DNA of 64,000 bases from Eudorina sp. 2006-703-Eu-15. Its lineage: Eukaryota; Chlorophyta; Chlorophyceae; Chlamydomonadales; Volvocaceae. A program made the position numbers and the translations under genes. The stretch's first letter is position 1. Each line of letters opens with the position of its first letter. The notes beneath the pieces were generated by a model, which was not told where the DNA came from, did no database searches, and saw nothing but the letters and a program-made list of their open reading frames with translations. Positions 18,405 through 31,297 of the stretch are shown in pieces. Where the stretch lies: positions 188,501 through 252,500 of the forward strand of contig BDSI01000030.1 of assembly GCA_003117195.1 (NCBI GenBank), in the 5' to 3' direction.

Positions 18405-18823
18405 GCTCGGATCCCCAGGCAGCCGTTGGGGCCCGGGGGCACACGCGCCCGGAACTGGACGGAACCAATAGTGACAGCCAGGGGCGGAGGGAGGTTTTAC
18501 TGCGCTCGCCCTGGGACCCGCCGAGCACAAGTAATAAGATACGTGGCATCCGACAATACACAACGACAGTCCTTGTGCTATTTAAAAAAGCACCTTCAGC
18601 AGCAAGTTCGGCACACGACCCCGCAATCCCGCGCCCGACCTGGCTGCAAGTGGCGCGAAGTTTGCGACGCAGTTCCCACGCAGCCTGCAAGCCTTCCTTC
18701 CTCAGAAACCCAGACGCCCATGCTGGTCACCCGTTAACCATCCCCGCATCACGGTCCCCCTCCTGGTCTCCCTCGGTTTTCTCAACCCTGGCAGGATGGG
18801 TCAAAGGGCCGTACATCCACCTG

Positions 18824-21800
18824 ATGGACCCCCTGCCGTACGAGAACTACTCGACCACCGCAACTGCCAACTCCAACCCAGCCAAGACACCTCCCCGCGG
18901 CGGCTCCGACGCCGCCACAGCCGGCGACACGGCCGCCGCCGGCGGCGGCGGCGGCCGCCTGACGATAGCGCTTCGACGCTCCTGGGCGAAGACTCGCTCG
19001 TCCGTTCGACGCGCGCTCGACGACGCCAATGCGACGACGCTCGACGCGGCGGGCGCCGGCGGCGGCGAGGCGGTTCGCATCAAGGCGGGCCTGCTGAAGG
19101 ACGAGCAGCTCGTGGCGCTTCCGTTCAAGCCGCCCGTGATCTGGTCGTACATCTGGGAGATCCTGGCCGGCACGTGGGAGCTGGTGCTGTACATCTTGAT
19201 CATGCTGTTGGCCATCATGCTGGAAACCAACGCGAGGTACTTCCGATCAGGTGCGCCCCAAGCTGACCTCCCTCCCTGGACTCTAACCCTGACCGAGGGA
19301 CTCTTCGATCATCCCCGCCGTCACTTGCCCCGTTCCTCGGCTCACCCTCCCTTCCCCGGCTCATCCTCCCTTCCCCGGCTCACCCTCCCTTCCCCGGCTC
19401 ACCCTCTCTTCCCCGGCTCATCCTCCCTTCCTCGGCTCACCCTCCCTTCCCCGGCGCACCCTCCCTTCCCCGGCTCACCCTCCCTTCCCCGGCTCACCCT
19501 CCCTGCCGCAGGTAGTGACATGGACAGGTGGTGGGTGGTCCTGTACAAGGTGGTGGTCATCAGCTATCCAGCAGGCGTCATGGTGGTGCAGGTGGGCTGG
19601 GTGTGCGTGTCGGAGCCCGCCTGCCGACGTCTGCTAAGGTTCGGTACATGCATACGGCAATCCGTACACGACTCACTGCATAGCTGCTGGAAGGGATAAC
19701 AAACTCATCTCACCGGGGGTTTGTAACCGCTTAAGTAACCGCTCCGTCCTGGACTGACACTTCGTTTGCCTGTGTACCGCTATCCGATCCGATCTGTCTC
19801 CAGCACGCAACCCCCTCCCCGCCGCTGTTCTTCAGCGCTCAGCCCCCAAACCCCCGTTCGATTCCCCCGACCCGCAGTTCCTGCTGCTGTGCGAGTACGT
19901 GATGCGCAAGTACCTGTTCTTCCGGCTGCTCAGCTTCGGCGTGCTGGTGCAGGCGGAGCGGCGACCCCTGTGGCGGTCCTGGTTCGCCATGTTCTTCCTG
20001 GCGGTGTGGGCGGTGCTCAACGTGTGGGCCTGGTGGGGCGTGATCACCTGGTGGGGCCGCAACGGCAAGGTGAGGGTGATGGGGGCGGGGGTAAAGGGGG
20101 GTGGCAAGACACCCGCCGCCCCAACCACGCACTGGGTGTGGCAGAGGCGGGAAGGGGGCCGGGGAGGGGCGGGCAGGGACGGGCGGACAGACCCACGGGT
20201 CGGGCGGGACCGACACGACCGCTGCTGCGATGCCGATTTGTGAGTGACGAGCGCCGCGCCGCAAACCCCGTCACTCACTCTATTTATTATCACGATGACT
20301 ATGTGTACCGCCGCGGATGTGGGTATCCGGTCGCTCGGTTGGCGTGCTATCTACTTCGCGCGAGAGTTCTGTCTTGTTTGCGCTTCCAATCATACGCGCG
20401 ATTGCAGCTGGGTTGAACCAGCAGGTACACAGACGTGTAAGCTGTCGCCGTGTTGTCGACACCGTACACATGCCTCCCTCAGCGCGGCCCCGAGCCCCTA
20501 TCGTTCGCGGTCTTCGGCGTGGTCAACGTTGTGGCCTTTCATCTGCTGATGTACTATTAGTAAGTGTGTACGAGATTGTACCGCTGCCTGATGTCCCCTA
20601 TCAATTGCATCCGTGCACGTGCTGCACTGTCGTACTTTCGTACTAACCGTAAGGGATTTCGATTGTGGTACGCCGTCACAGCGTCATCTGGGAAGATCCT
20701 ATACGAACATTCTATATGATCTTATTCAGTGAACCGCGCATCGCATATTCACTGGCCGGATAGGCACCGTCTCGGAGCAGAAGCTACAGCCGGCCCCCAT
20801 ATATACCTGAGCCGGGGCCCTTGCATCGCAGCCTCCGTCGGGTCGCGATCTCGTGAACTGCCGTGTACGACCCGTGTGTGAGCCCGTACGTACGTCCGAC
20901 GCCTCCCCCTGTCCGCAGTCGGCTCTTGGAGGAGCAGAAGCGCTTCTTGAAGCCTCTGCAGGTGAGTCTGCCATACAGCCGTCTGTACGAGACTGTCGTA
21001 TGGGGACGGGTGCGCCACACTACAGTCTACCATCATCGTCATCTACTCATCTTCCGCTGCCCCAAATTGAGGATAATGTCTCAAGTGTCCCGACAGCGCC
21101 CATGACAGCCGAAGATGCCTGTGTCTGCCCCGTGTGTCTGCACCGTGTCTGCACCGTGTCTCTGCACCGTGTCTGCCCCGTGTCTGCCCCGTGTCTGCAC
21201 CGTGTCTCTGCACTGGGTTGCTAATATATTGTGCACAGTCGGCAGCCCATCTCGCCGCCGCCGGCTCCTTTTAATCGCTCGCCGAGTGTTTTGGGGCTCA
21301 TCTGGGTCCTGCTTTCCTGCTACCCCCGCCGGCTCCACCCACACGCCCAAGCGCCCACGCGCGCACCCACGCCCACACACGCAGGCCTACCTGCTGCCCG
21401 AGGTGACCCTGGTTTCGGAGCTGGCGGTCAAGCAGGAGATGTGGCGGGCGGTCAAAAGCGCCGCCTGCAGCTGGTGCTGGCGGGGACCGGGCCGCTTCGA
21501 CATCGAGTGGGTTCGGGCGCACGGCGTGCGCGTGCCCCGCGCCTACACGGGCACCGCCGAGGCGGCGGAGGCGGTGGCGGCGGCCCTGGCGGAAGACGCG
21601 GCGGAGGCGCCGGGCGGCTGTGCTGCTGATGACAACAGTGACAGCTCCTGCGCCCCGGGGCTGAAAGACGGGACAGCGGGAATCGGTTCGCGCGATGAGG
21701 AAATTGGCGGGGCTGCTATTGCTGCTGCTGGTGCTGGTGTTGGTGGTGGTGGTGGTGCTGCTGCTGCTGCCGGCGGCGCCATGGCACCCCCCGAACAGAA

Positions 21801-22033
21801 GGAGGGCATGCGTCGGGATGCCAACTCTGGGGCCGCTAACGGAGTTGGTGTTTCTGGTGGCAATGAAGCACGTGTGGCTGTGGAGCAAGCGGAAGAAGGT
21901 GGCGACGCCACGGCGGCCGCTTCGACAGCGGGGTTGTCGGCATCCGCGGCGGGCGGCGGCATCGTGGCCGCTGCCAGCCAGGACACAGCGAAGCAGGAGG
22001 CTGCTGCTGCTTTTGCTGCTGCTGATTCTAGAA

Positions 22034-22066
<33 letters not shown>

Positions 22067-25000
22067 CTAATGCTGGTGGTGCTGTTGCTGGATCGACGGC
22101 GACAGTCCAAGGAGTTGGGGAGGCTCGCACAGCTGAGATGGCATCTGCGAGCGACCAGGATGGCACCCCGCCTGCCGCCAGCGCCACCACCGTCACGGCT
22201 GGGCAGGCAGACGGCGGCAGCTCGACCGCGGCCGCTGACTCAGCTTCTGGGTCCGCTGCTGCCAATGCTGCCGGATCCGCAGATTCGGCCGGCACGCCAA
22301 AAGCAGCGGCGGCGCCGGCGAGGGCAACTGCCGCGGATGCGGTGAGGGCGCCGGCGGACATGACCGGAAGTGCTACTGCCGAGCCACAACCAGCAGCTAC
22401 AGCCACCAGCGGCGGGGAGGAGACCACCGCGCCGGAAGCTGCTACTGCCATCGGCGGTTCCGGAGCCGTCAGCCAGGATCCAGGAGCTGCCGCGCCGCCA
22501 CCGCCACCGACGCCTGCTTTGCAGTCGGGAGCAGCCGGCCCTGCTAACGCACCAAGCGCTTCCATTGTGCTTGCCGCTTCGGACGCACCCAAAAAGGCAT
22601 CCGAGGCAGCCCCGACGCAGCCTACGGTGGCAAATATCGTCGCCGCTGCCGGTTCGGCTGCGGCCGCTTCCATGGCCGCGTCTGTGCCTGTGCTTGCGGA
22701 CGAAGGCGCGCCCGGGGCAACCGCCGTGGAGATGGCGGCCATCGCGGCAACAGGCGTCCCCGCGCCTGCTGGGCCGGTGGCGGAGGCGACGGAAGGCGGT
22801 GACAGCAAGGAGTCAGACACAGCGGCGGTGGTGGCGGCAGCGGCGGCGGCTGCAGCCGGCGGCGGTTCTGCCAGGGTCCAAGGGGCTGCATCAGGTGCGA
22901 ATCACCACCTACCCAGCAGTCGCCCGGGCATAAGAATTACATGGGGAGGTGTTCCCTTCGCAGCGTGTGCGTAGCGAGAGGCGGCACTTGGTACAGCGGC
23001 TGCCACCGACGACCTGCAAGCCGCAACACTGGCTGGCCCACTGGAACATGAGATCCATCCGTTCATTCAATACAATTTTTATGCGCTGCAACGCCGCGTC
23101 TAAACTTATTTTGTGGACAGCTACTTGTGTTTCGTGTCTTTCAAAGATTTCTTGAGGTCCCGAGGAACCAGTGGCGCCTTTCTTTCGAGGACCCTAGAGG
23201 ATGACCAGCACAGTTGGGCAAGTGGTGGATGGTAGCCGTAGCCTGATCTCAGCCGCGACGTTGTGTTTGCCTGATACGGTACCTCCGTACGTCCAGCAGG
23301 CGGCGGCAAAGCGGCAGCGGCGAAGGCCGGCAGCTGTCTGTGGAGCTGCTGCTGCGGAGCCCTGTCGTGCTGCTTCCGGTGCTGCTGTTGCTGCTGCATC
23401 TGCGTGTACCGCCTGCTCGACTACCGGTAAGTACGGGCCGTACGTATGTACAGCAGGCGCACTGGAGGGCAAACACTGCCAAGCAACCAGATAGTCTCCG
23501 GGGGGATGCCGCGGCTGATTTGAGACTACGGGCTGTATGATCGCTGTGTCGACCGCACCTGCGCTGACTGAGGCGTACGTGTTCGTTCGTGGTATACGTG
23601 CTCTCTGTTGGATGCTGACAACATCTATCCTTGTTGCCTTCATTCAGCACTGCGAGCGACGACGGTTGCTTGGGGCTTGGCTTGGGGTTTGGCGGCTTGC
23701 GGCTTGGGGTTTGGGGTTTGGGGTTTGGCGTTTGGGGTTTGGGGCTTGGGGCTTGGCGGCCACGCATGGGAATCCCCGTGCGTGCGTGCCGCACTGATTG
23801 CAACGTGCCGCCGCAAACCGCTCCTGCCAAAGCAATCACGCACCTTGGGGCAACACGCAGCTACCCTGGACCAGCCAGCAGCCCGCTGTGTGTGTGATGA
23901 GGAAGTCGCGGACACTTTGACGGAAATTAATGCTGTACTGCCGTACACCTATCCTGCCAGGCGCAATGTCTCCGGCTTGTTCGCCCTGCCGGTGACCCTC
24001 CTCACCTCTATGACCCCTCGGAAGGTGTGTACGGCGGGCGTTGTTCGTTACCGTTGTTACCGTTGGTGTGTCACCAAGGCTTGAGTACGTATGGCAGATC
24101 CCTGTGTCGGGACACACGTCATATGTCTCTCACATGCATGCAATGACTTTATGCAGCACCTTATTTTTGGCTGCTGATGTATTGCGCTAAATGATATCCC
24201 TTGGCCGCCCATCCTGCCAACGTGAAACAAATGCAAAATAAACGCGGCGGCGGCAGGTGTGGCCGTTCAAACGCGACATCCCGTTCATGAGGTCCTTGGT
24301 GGCGGTGATGCTGCTCGCCTCAGTGCTGGTGGCGGGTGCGGTGGTGTTCGGGGCCTGGCTGGCGGCCCGCAGCCCCCCGACCTGTCAGGCGGGTCTGGAC
24401 GCCTGCTACGACTGCCTCATATACCAAGAGGAGTACGTACAGTACGACAAGGTACGGCATCAGTGTACGACCCGTGTTTCGTTCGCTCCTTCGCCTCTGT
24501 ATGTGTCCTCACATTGGGTAGGTTTTGGGCGAGCGGCGTTGTCGTCTATCTTAGGTAGGTGTACGTGTGATCCTGATTCTGGCGGTGCTGGCATGGGATT
24601 GTTTGTTTGTTTCTGAGGGCGTGAGGAATTGTTTTGCAGGTGTGCCTGGGCGGAGGGTACGACATCAGCAAGGTCTGGCCCGATCCGGACTACTACGATC
24701 CGACATGCCCAGGTGGCAGGTACGGACGTACGGAGGTACGGTGCTTGGCTTATGCTTAGTTGTGGGAGATAAGGCGGGATCCGAGTCTAGTACCGTACGT
24801 ATGTGTATCGGCCACACGGCCGTTGGCGGGCGGTGTCGCCTCGAAGGTAGAGTTTCACGGCACCCGTGTCACATGATTTTCGGAAAGCGGAATACTGCAT
24901 GTACGGCTTGACGAAGCGGTAACCTTGACGCAATCTTTCATATTTATTGACTGCACGTATGGCACCCTTGACAGGTCTTGGTTCACGAACGGTGTCTGGT

Positions 25001-28000
25001 CCAACAATGCGACGGAGGTTATGGCGCAGGTACGTACGGAAGCGTACGACGGAAAGACTGCAGCCGTACAGCGGGTCCGGGATTATTATTATTATTATTA
25101 TTATTATTGTGAATGAAAAGCCCGCCCCGCGCGCGCTAGCTGTTGGCAAATGCGGCACCCCAGACGAGGCACGGCTAGCGTATCTAGGGGGGTCGACGAA
25201 AGCCCCATCCACGACCTGACAGCCCCCAACGACGGCGGATCGATTGCGCGAAATACACGAATGAATGAAAGAACGTCACAGCCGACCTCAAATACATGCT
25301 CGGCACTTCCGGCATCCACGCCGCGTCGGAGTCAAGCACCTGCCTTGCGTGCACACCGTCTATATAGTCTATATGTCTCCTGGATGGAACCTCCTTGCTT
25401 TGTCCCCTCGCGCTGCGCCCGGTGCTGTATAAGTCCCGGAGGTCGGGTCTGGTCGGGTCAGTCAGGTTCTGCGCAGTTTTGACTTTGGGGCCAAACCAAC
25501 CTCACTTGAACACGTCCAGGGCAGTAGCTGCTTCTTGAGATTTCACGTCGTAAAACTGATGAACCGCTCGTTCTCGTTGCTTGCGTGCGTGCCACCATCG
25601 ATGTGGCACATACACCGATGCATGTGTCCGCAGCACGGCGACTACCAGAACGTCACCGGTAAGGCCCTCATTAACGGATATCTTGGCGCCATCATGTCCT
25701 TCTATGCCTACCCGGACGGTTTCGAGGGCCTCATGAAGGTACGGAACAACATCGTACATTTACCTAGGCCACATCCCTATGTCACATGAAGCGGCCACAC
25801 CGTGTCATTCACCCGTGCGTCTCACATACACACACATATGGCTCCCGTACAAGGTCGTCGTACATCCCCGCGATAGATGCCACCAAACAACATACGAGTT
25901 CTTAGGAACCGGGAAAGTCCAGGCTCCACGAAGTATCGACCAGTACTGCATGCACTGTGGACTGCGGCGCTGATATGGCTCGTGCCGTCACCTGCCCCAT
26001 CCGAACGTTTTTGATTCCGTCACACACGCACAGGGCTTCGAGGGGCAGTACATCAAGCGCTTCAAGCAGCTGTTCACTGAGTACGGCCTGATCCGGTACG
26101 AATTCATCTTTCAGGACGACACGGCAATCTCCGACACGCAGGTATGTACGGTAGATTGAACGGCGGGTCGATCGGGCCGGTTGATTTTCACGATTATTTG
26201 CATTAATTTGAGCCTCCATAATTCGATATATGGACCCTTTTGGGGTCCGCTGTAACGTTCATTCATTCATTCTTTTAGGGCAGTTGACCCCTGACGCCCT
26301 GTGGTCATGTCTACAGGGCCCGCAACCAAGGGCCCGCATCGCCCGCATCCTGCTGCCTCCCCAACGGCATGATGCGTTATAATGATTAAGGATGTTACAG
26401 CGGACCCCGCGGGTCATCGGTGATGCGTTGTCCCACGCAACGGGACATTCACACCAGCGCCGCACGTCGCGTCGGTCGCACCTGCCGCCCGTACCCTCAT
26501 CAGTGCGTGCCTGGGGCTTATTATGCCATCCACCACTAGCTGCTGCATCCGCATTGACCTTGGCCGCGCTCCTCTCGGCCTTCTTCCTTGAACCCACCAT
26601 CACCATCGGCCACGCACCACCACCACCGAAACCACCATAGTTCATCATCGCTGGGACCGGAAACGACGTCTACGTCATCTTCAGGGGAACTGATAGCCTG
26701 GCAGGTACGTTATTGGGTGGGTCATCCATTGGTGCGCCCGTGTGTGCCCAAGGCTGGCATGGTTGCGGGCGGGTTTATATATTTCCCAAACGTAACACGC
26801 AGGAGGGCATGGTTCCGGATATGACATACACCGCGGCCGCGGGGTCCGCTGTAACATCCTAATAATAATAATAATACACCACTGTAGATGCAACCCACGC
26901 ACTATCCTGGATTCTTATGAGAACGCCGATTGAGCTGCGTGCCGTACATATTTACATACGCCGAGCTGGTCGCCGGGCCCGGGCGCCTTCATCAGCTACA
27001 ACAGCCATCGTCACCCGATGATGGCACGCGCTCATCCATGCCAGCCAGCCAACAAGCAATGCGACCTGCGTGCCTGATTGCTATATATCTGCAGACCGGA
27101 GTCCATGCATCCCCTTTTACTCCCCAAGTGCTCGCCGACTGCTGTATGTTGTGTCCCCACCTCCACGACCTCCACGACCTTCACTACCTCCACCACCTCC
27201 ACCACCTCCACTACCTCCACTACCTCCACTACCTCCACTACCTCCACTACCTCCACGACCTCCACGACCTCCACGACCTCCACGACCTCCACGGCCTCCA
27301 CGACCTCCACAACCTCCACTGCAGATGCGCTCCTGACCGACCTGCGAGGGCGCTGCGTCGACAATGTCGACTACGGCGCACCCACGTGCGTCCACAACGG
27401 CTTCCTCTCCGCCTACCGTCAGGCGCAGGCCGAGGTACGGTATCGTACCGCATGTACTTGCACCGTCGTTCGAGGGCTATAGATAGACATCCAGGGGGGC
27501 ACGGGGCGGGCGCGGCGCGCAACGGCGGCAGCTGGTCTCGTACATGGCACTGCATCGATAGATACCTACCAGCAGCAGGTCCAGATAGACGCCATCTATC
27601 CCGCACACACGGTGTGAACGCTGGCGGAGCTCATTGGCCAGCAGGAGACTCCGCGGGCGGGCGGCGCGCAGGCACCATCCATCCATCTGGATCGATGTGC
27701 ACCGGCTTGTTGTTTGGGGCGGGTCCGCTACGCGGCTACATTCACCGCTTCACTCATCCACAAGCTCATCCACCCGCCCACAACTATATATACATCATGG
27801 GACGGATGCACCCTTTCGTTGACAAGGAAAGCTGGCTGCTGGCTGGGGGGCCCGCTGGGATTCATCCGGTCGGGACTCGGGGTCCGCCTCGTAACGGTTA
27901 TCCACCAAGGGACAGTCGGAATGAATGTGCACACCATATCGGAACGAGTGTGCACACCGTATCCCCACTGCCATGCGTATTTCCCGATCATCACGCACCT

Positions 28001-29373
28001 ACTTGCGCGCGCCCGCATGTACGCAGGTGTACCGGGGCCTCCTCACCGTCATCAACAGCCTCGGAAGCGTACAACGTACGGCAAGTACGGCACCGCCGAG
28101 CAACAGCAGCGTGAACGTGACGTGGGACGCAATGCAGGGCCAGCCCTTCTCACTGTGGCTCACCGGGCACTCGCTGGGCGGCGCCCTCGCCACGTTGTCC
28201 GCCATGGATCTGCGCAACAAGGTATATATGTCGTACATTCTGTAAGTCGTATATACGTCGTACTTATGTAGTACGTCGTGCTTATGTCGTACTTTCCCCG
28301 TACTCGTGGTGACGACCCAAAGGTCTAGCATAGCCCGCCACCGCCACCGTGGCCATTACCCAGCCTGATTCCGCCCTCGCCCAGCCCGCCTTCATCAACC
28401 ACTGCAAGCCGCCGCAGGTAAACACCCTTGTTTGTAATGCAAATTCGTTCAGTTTGGAGCTTATAACCCAATGTACAGGGGGTTGTGGGATGGAAGCCAC
28501 GCGCCTCGTAAACCCTCTCTGCACCCCACGGATCACCGTCCCGGCCATGACCCTCTTCTTCGCTACTCCGCACGCATGCTCTACCTTTTTGCTATCTGGG
28601 CCCGTTGGAATACCTGGTCGGGATACGGGGGCCATCTTGTAACGGTTACAATAGTACCATTATTGTAAATGATCACGGTATCATGTCTGTGCAACCGATT
28701 CATGATTGGGCTTCGTCACCCTGGTGCGAGTGGCTGGTGTTTGGTACTGCAAGCCAGCTTTGCCCGGCGTTTCTATTGCTGCGCTTAACAGGGCCTCAAC
28801 ATCAGTGGCGTCTTCACGTACGGCTCGCCACGCGTGGGTGATACACGCTTCCGGGACCTGTACGACTCGTACGGCCTGGATGACGTCACGTGGCGGTACG
28901 TGCATCGCAGCGACACGGTCACGCAGGTGCGCTCGGGCGGCCATGGGACGTCATACTGAACGCATGAACGATAGAAGATCACCGCGCGCGAACCGGTCGC
29001 TCGCACTGTTGAGCCCAGATCGCAGATTTGCACGATGAGTACGACACATATATTATCCCTGACCGCCGGCCCCTGACCCTAAAACCCTATCCCACACGCG
29101 CCTACCGCCCTCCTGTAGGTCCCGCCAACGTCCTTCGGGTTCGTACACGTCACGGAGCCGTACATGCTCATGGACGGCCGCTGTACGATATGGCCTGATG
29201 AGGACACGTGTGCGCAGCGGGGCGTGCTGGGTGGCTGCGCTCGGTCCACGTCCGATCACTACCTGTCGGGCTACCTGGGCAGCCTGCGGAGCTGCATCGT
29301 GGACGCCCGTATGCTGCCCAACTGTACGGAAGCCATGCTGCCCTTGTGGGCGCAGATGGCGGGCGAGTCCTGA
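18824..29373 (+). CDS. Multi-pass membrane protein with class-3 lipase domain
   Basis: Eighteen exons join in phase to about 1273 residues: 18824-19250, 19512-19591, 19878-20069, 20483-20559, 20919-20961, 21385-22894, 23300-23426, 23961-24024, 24257-24451, 24640-24719, 24975-25029, 25634-25738, 26034-26141, 26641-26704, 27325-27434, 28027-28221, 28792-28926 and 29119-29373. Four hydrophobic segments lie in exons 1-4. Exon 6 is a ~500-residue Ala-rich linker, exon 7 has 13 Cys in ~25 residues, and exon 9 has a fifth membrane segment. The C-terminal lipase_3 domain shows VYVIFRGTDSLAD, the nucleophile elbow LTGHSLGGALA (Ser about 1128), FTYGSPRVGD, HRSDTVTQVPP (Asp about 1185) and TSDHYLSGY (His about 1236). 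Class-3 lipases hydrolyse acylglycerols or phospholipids. Cys-rich, N-glycosylation-like sequons after the fifth segment suggest a lumenal or extracellular catalytic domain. The ATG is the first in frame; an upstream exon is possible. Confidence 0.9.
19333..19505. repeat. Minisatellite in lipase intron 1
   Basis: About nine copies of a ~19-20-bp unit (CTTCCCCGGCTCACCCTCC), pyrimidine-rich, running up to the 3' splice site of exon 2. Confidence 0.9.
21120..21213. repeat. CCGTGTCTGCA minisatellite in lipase intron 5
   Basis: About eight imperfect copies of CCGTGTCTGCAC / CCGTGTCTGCCC. Confidence 0.85.
23668..23758. repeat. Telomere-like GGGGTTT repeat in lipase intron 7
   Basis: Imperfect 7-mers TTGGGGT / TTGGGGC repeated about a dozen times. 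Confidence 0.8.
25081..25109. repeat. (ATT)n microsatellite in lipase intron 11
   Basis: Nine ATT units. It resembles the tail of the dispersed retroelement-like 3' ends but lacks their GGGGTCC core. Confidence 0.85.
26231..26276 (+). repeat. Retroelement-like 3' end, ATTC-type tail
   Basis: GGGGTCCGCTGTAACGTTCA then TTCATTCATTC, in lipase intron 13; the tail points right. Confidence 0.55.
26379..26413 (-). repeat. Retroelement-like 3' end, ATT-type tail
   Basis: ATGATTAAGGATGTTACAGC then GGACCCCGCGGG; in the same intron as the ATTC-type copy at 26231 but in the opposite direction. Confidence 0.5.
26835..26878 (+). repeat. Retroelement-like 3' end, ATT-type tail
   Basis: GGGGTCCGCTGTAACATCCT then AATAATAATAATAAT, in lipase intron 14. 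This is the cleanest copy. Confidence 0.6.
27161..27318. repeat. CCTCCACNA minisatellite before lipase exon 15
   Basis: About seventeen 9-bp units (CCTCCACTA, CCTCCACGA) ending at the AG of the exon 15 acceptor, so the array serves as the pyrimidine-rich tract. Confidence 0.9.
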
Positions 29374-30265
29374 ACAGGCTATAGCAGGCATAACACTCCC
29401 GCGTGCGGGCTACCAAGTACTGCTCATCCTGGCGGGTGTAGCCCATACCTGCAAATTCAAATTCAAACTATGGGTGCAGTGGTCGATCGTTGGGTCGTTG
29501 CCCCCCACGCACCGCACTGCGTGAGATCTGTTTCGTCGTCTTGCATGGATAGGTCCAAATGAGGAACGGTGCATGGGTTGGTGGGTATCATGAGTGAGGG
29601 GGATCCGTGTGCGTGTGTGTTGTTGGGGGGGCGCCCACACCCGCCTGCTTTTCTTAATGCTGCGAGTCTGAGTATGTGCTGCTTCGGCTCTGCACTCAAA
29701 TGTCGGCGCAGCTCACAGAGCGACGCTTTCTGTCGTGGGCCCGCTGTAACAATCGACAGTCGCTGCTATTCTGTGTATCATTGCACCACATGACCACGTG
29801 TTGCCAAGACCATACCATCGGGCCGCGGACTGACTGATAGCCCGACGACGCGGGTCGCCTTTTGCGCTTACAACCAGTCCTGCCTCATCCCCACTGCCAG
29901 CCGACCGGCCGGCAACCACCGTACGGCATACACCTCCATCACCGTACGGCATATACCTGCATCACAATCTCATTCCCGAGGTGCGTCTCACTTGATTCAC
30001 GGTTGCCCATACCCAGTAGTCCTGCGCGGCGCTTACCGCGGCCGCGCTGGCTGTCACTTCAAACGACTACAGCCCGGTGCCACGCCAGTGATGACGCTCC
30101 AGCGACGGAGACACACGCTGGAACAGGCACTATCGCCTCATTCGCTGCACGCGGAGGCCACTGGTCCACTGTACGGTACGTACTGGGCAATGTAGCACGC
30201 ACTCGAGGTACGGCGATGAGCAAGTGTGACCACGACCACAAAGAACGACGATCGGACGGGCAGGG

Positions 30266-30317
30266 ACGGATTGCAGGCGCTGCAATCCGTTCACGGATTG
30301 CAGCGCCTGCAATCCGT
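30266..30317. repeat. Perfect inverted repeat, 25-bp arms, 2-bp spacer
   Basis: Arms 30266-30290 and 30293-30317 are exact reverse complements (ACGGATTGCAGGCGCTGCAA onward), separated by TC. Each arm is itself nearly palindromic (GGATTGCAG, GCG, CTGCAATCC). Confidence 0.95.
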
Positions 30318-31202
30318 GAACGACGGAGTAAACACGCGATGCACGCAGGTCGGTACGACATATTACGTACGGCAAGTGTGTGGCCGTGAATTTTTCGGGA
30401 CAGCTGCACCCCCAAGTACTCAACTAACGCGAGCGACCACCCAAACCCTTTGTTGTTGCTGCGATGTGACTACCCGGGACCACCCCGTAATGTGCTTCCC
30501 CGGCGAAACCTCAAACCTGCCGCCCGCTAGCTCGGCAGGATCCAGTACTGGTGCGCTGCTGATGGTGCTGTCGTCCCCACATAAGTTGTATCCCTTTCCG
30601 TTCTGTGGATCCAGGACTGGATCCAGGAATGGCGCGCTGCCCATTTCCGCCCCTGTTCTGGATTTCGGGTCATGCATGGGCGCGGCCACGCAAGCCTCGT
30701 GACCGTCAAGAAACCGCTTTTGTTCACCTTAGCACCCTTAGCCAAACGTTCGGCATACGCTACGGGTGCTGCCACACAAATGGTGCAACCCAGCTGCTCT
30801 CGTTGAGGCTGGTGCATTATGACCTCCCCATCCACCCAGCCATCAGAGGACAACCTTGCGGCTGATGGGGTCGTCTCTGTCGGCATCCAACGGTGAGTTG
30901 CACCACAGATAATTCTTCGCCCCTCCAACAGCTGGCAGACCCCACTCAGCGCCCTTCGCGCCTGCTTGCGATGACGCCGCATCCCTTCCCTTCCGTACCG
31001 TCGCGATGCAACTGATCTACGGCACACGCAGTACGACACACGCAGGGCTTGTCCCATACTTGTGCGGCGTACCTGTGCGCGTGTCCCTGTAAGCCATGTG
31101 TACTGCGGACCATAGGTCGCCGCCATATGCAATCCCTCCACCAGAGAGCGGTTCCCTCCACTGCATCGATCAATCACTGCGCCACCCCACTTGTGCCGGT
31201 CT

Positions 31203-31290
31203 GACCTTGACCCTGACCCTGCCCTTGCCCCCGACCTTGACCCTGACCTTGACCCCGACCTTGACCCTGACCTTGACCCCGACCTTGACC
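31203..31290. repeat. CCTTGACCCTGA minisatellite
   Basis: About fourteen 6-bp half-units (CCTTGA, CCCTGA, CCCCGA) immediately downstream of the ankyrin-type gene's stop codon. Confidence 0.9.
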
Positions 31291-31297
31291 CCCTTTT

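Larger units (their letters stand above)
29374..31297. other. Intergenic region, no gene recognised
   Basis: Lies between the stop codons of the lipase gene and the ankyrin-type gene, which are convergent. It holds their 3' flanks, a perfect palindrome and a minisatellite; no RNA gene was seen. Confidence 0.5.

Noticed and set aside
21298..22820. Long Ala/Ser-rich minus-strand frames opposite lipase exon 6
   Set aside because: Mirror of the Ala-rich exon; the plus frame splices in phase with both neighbouring exons.
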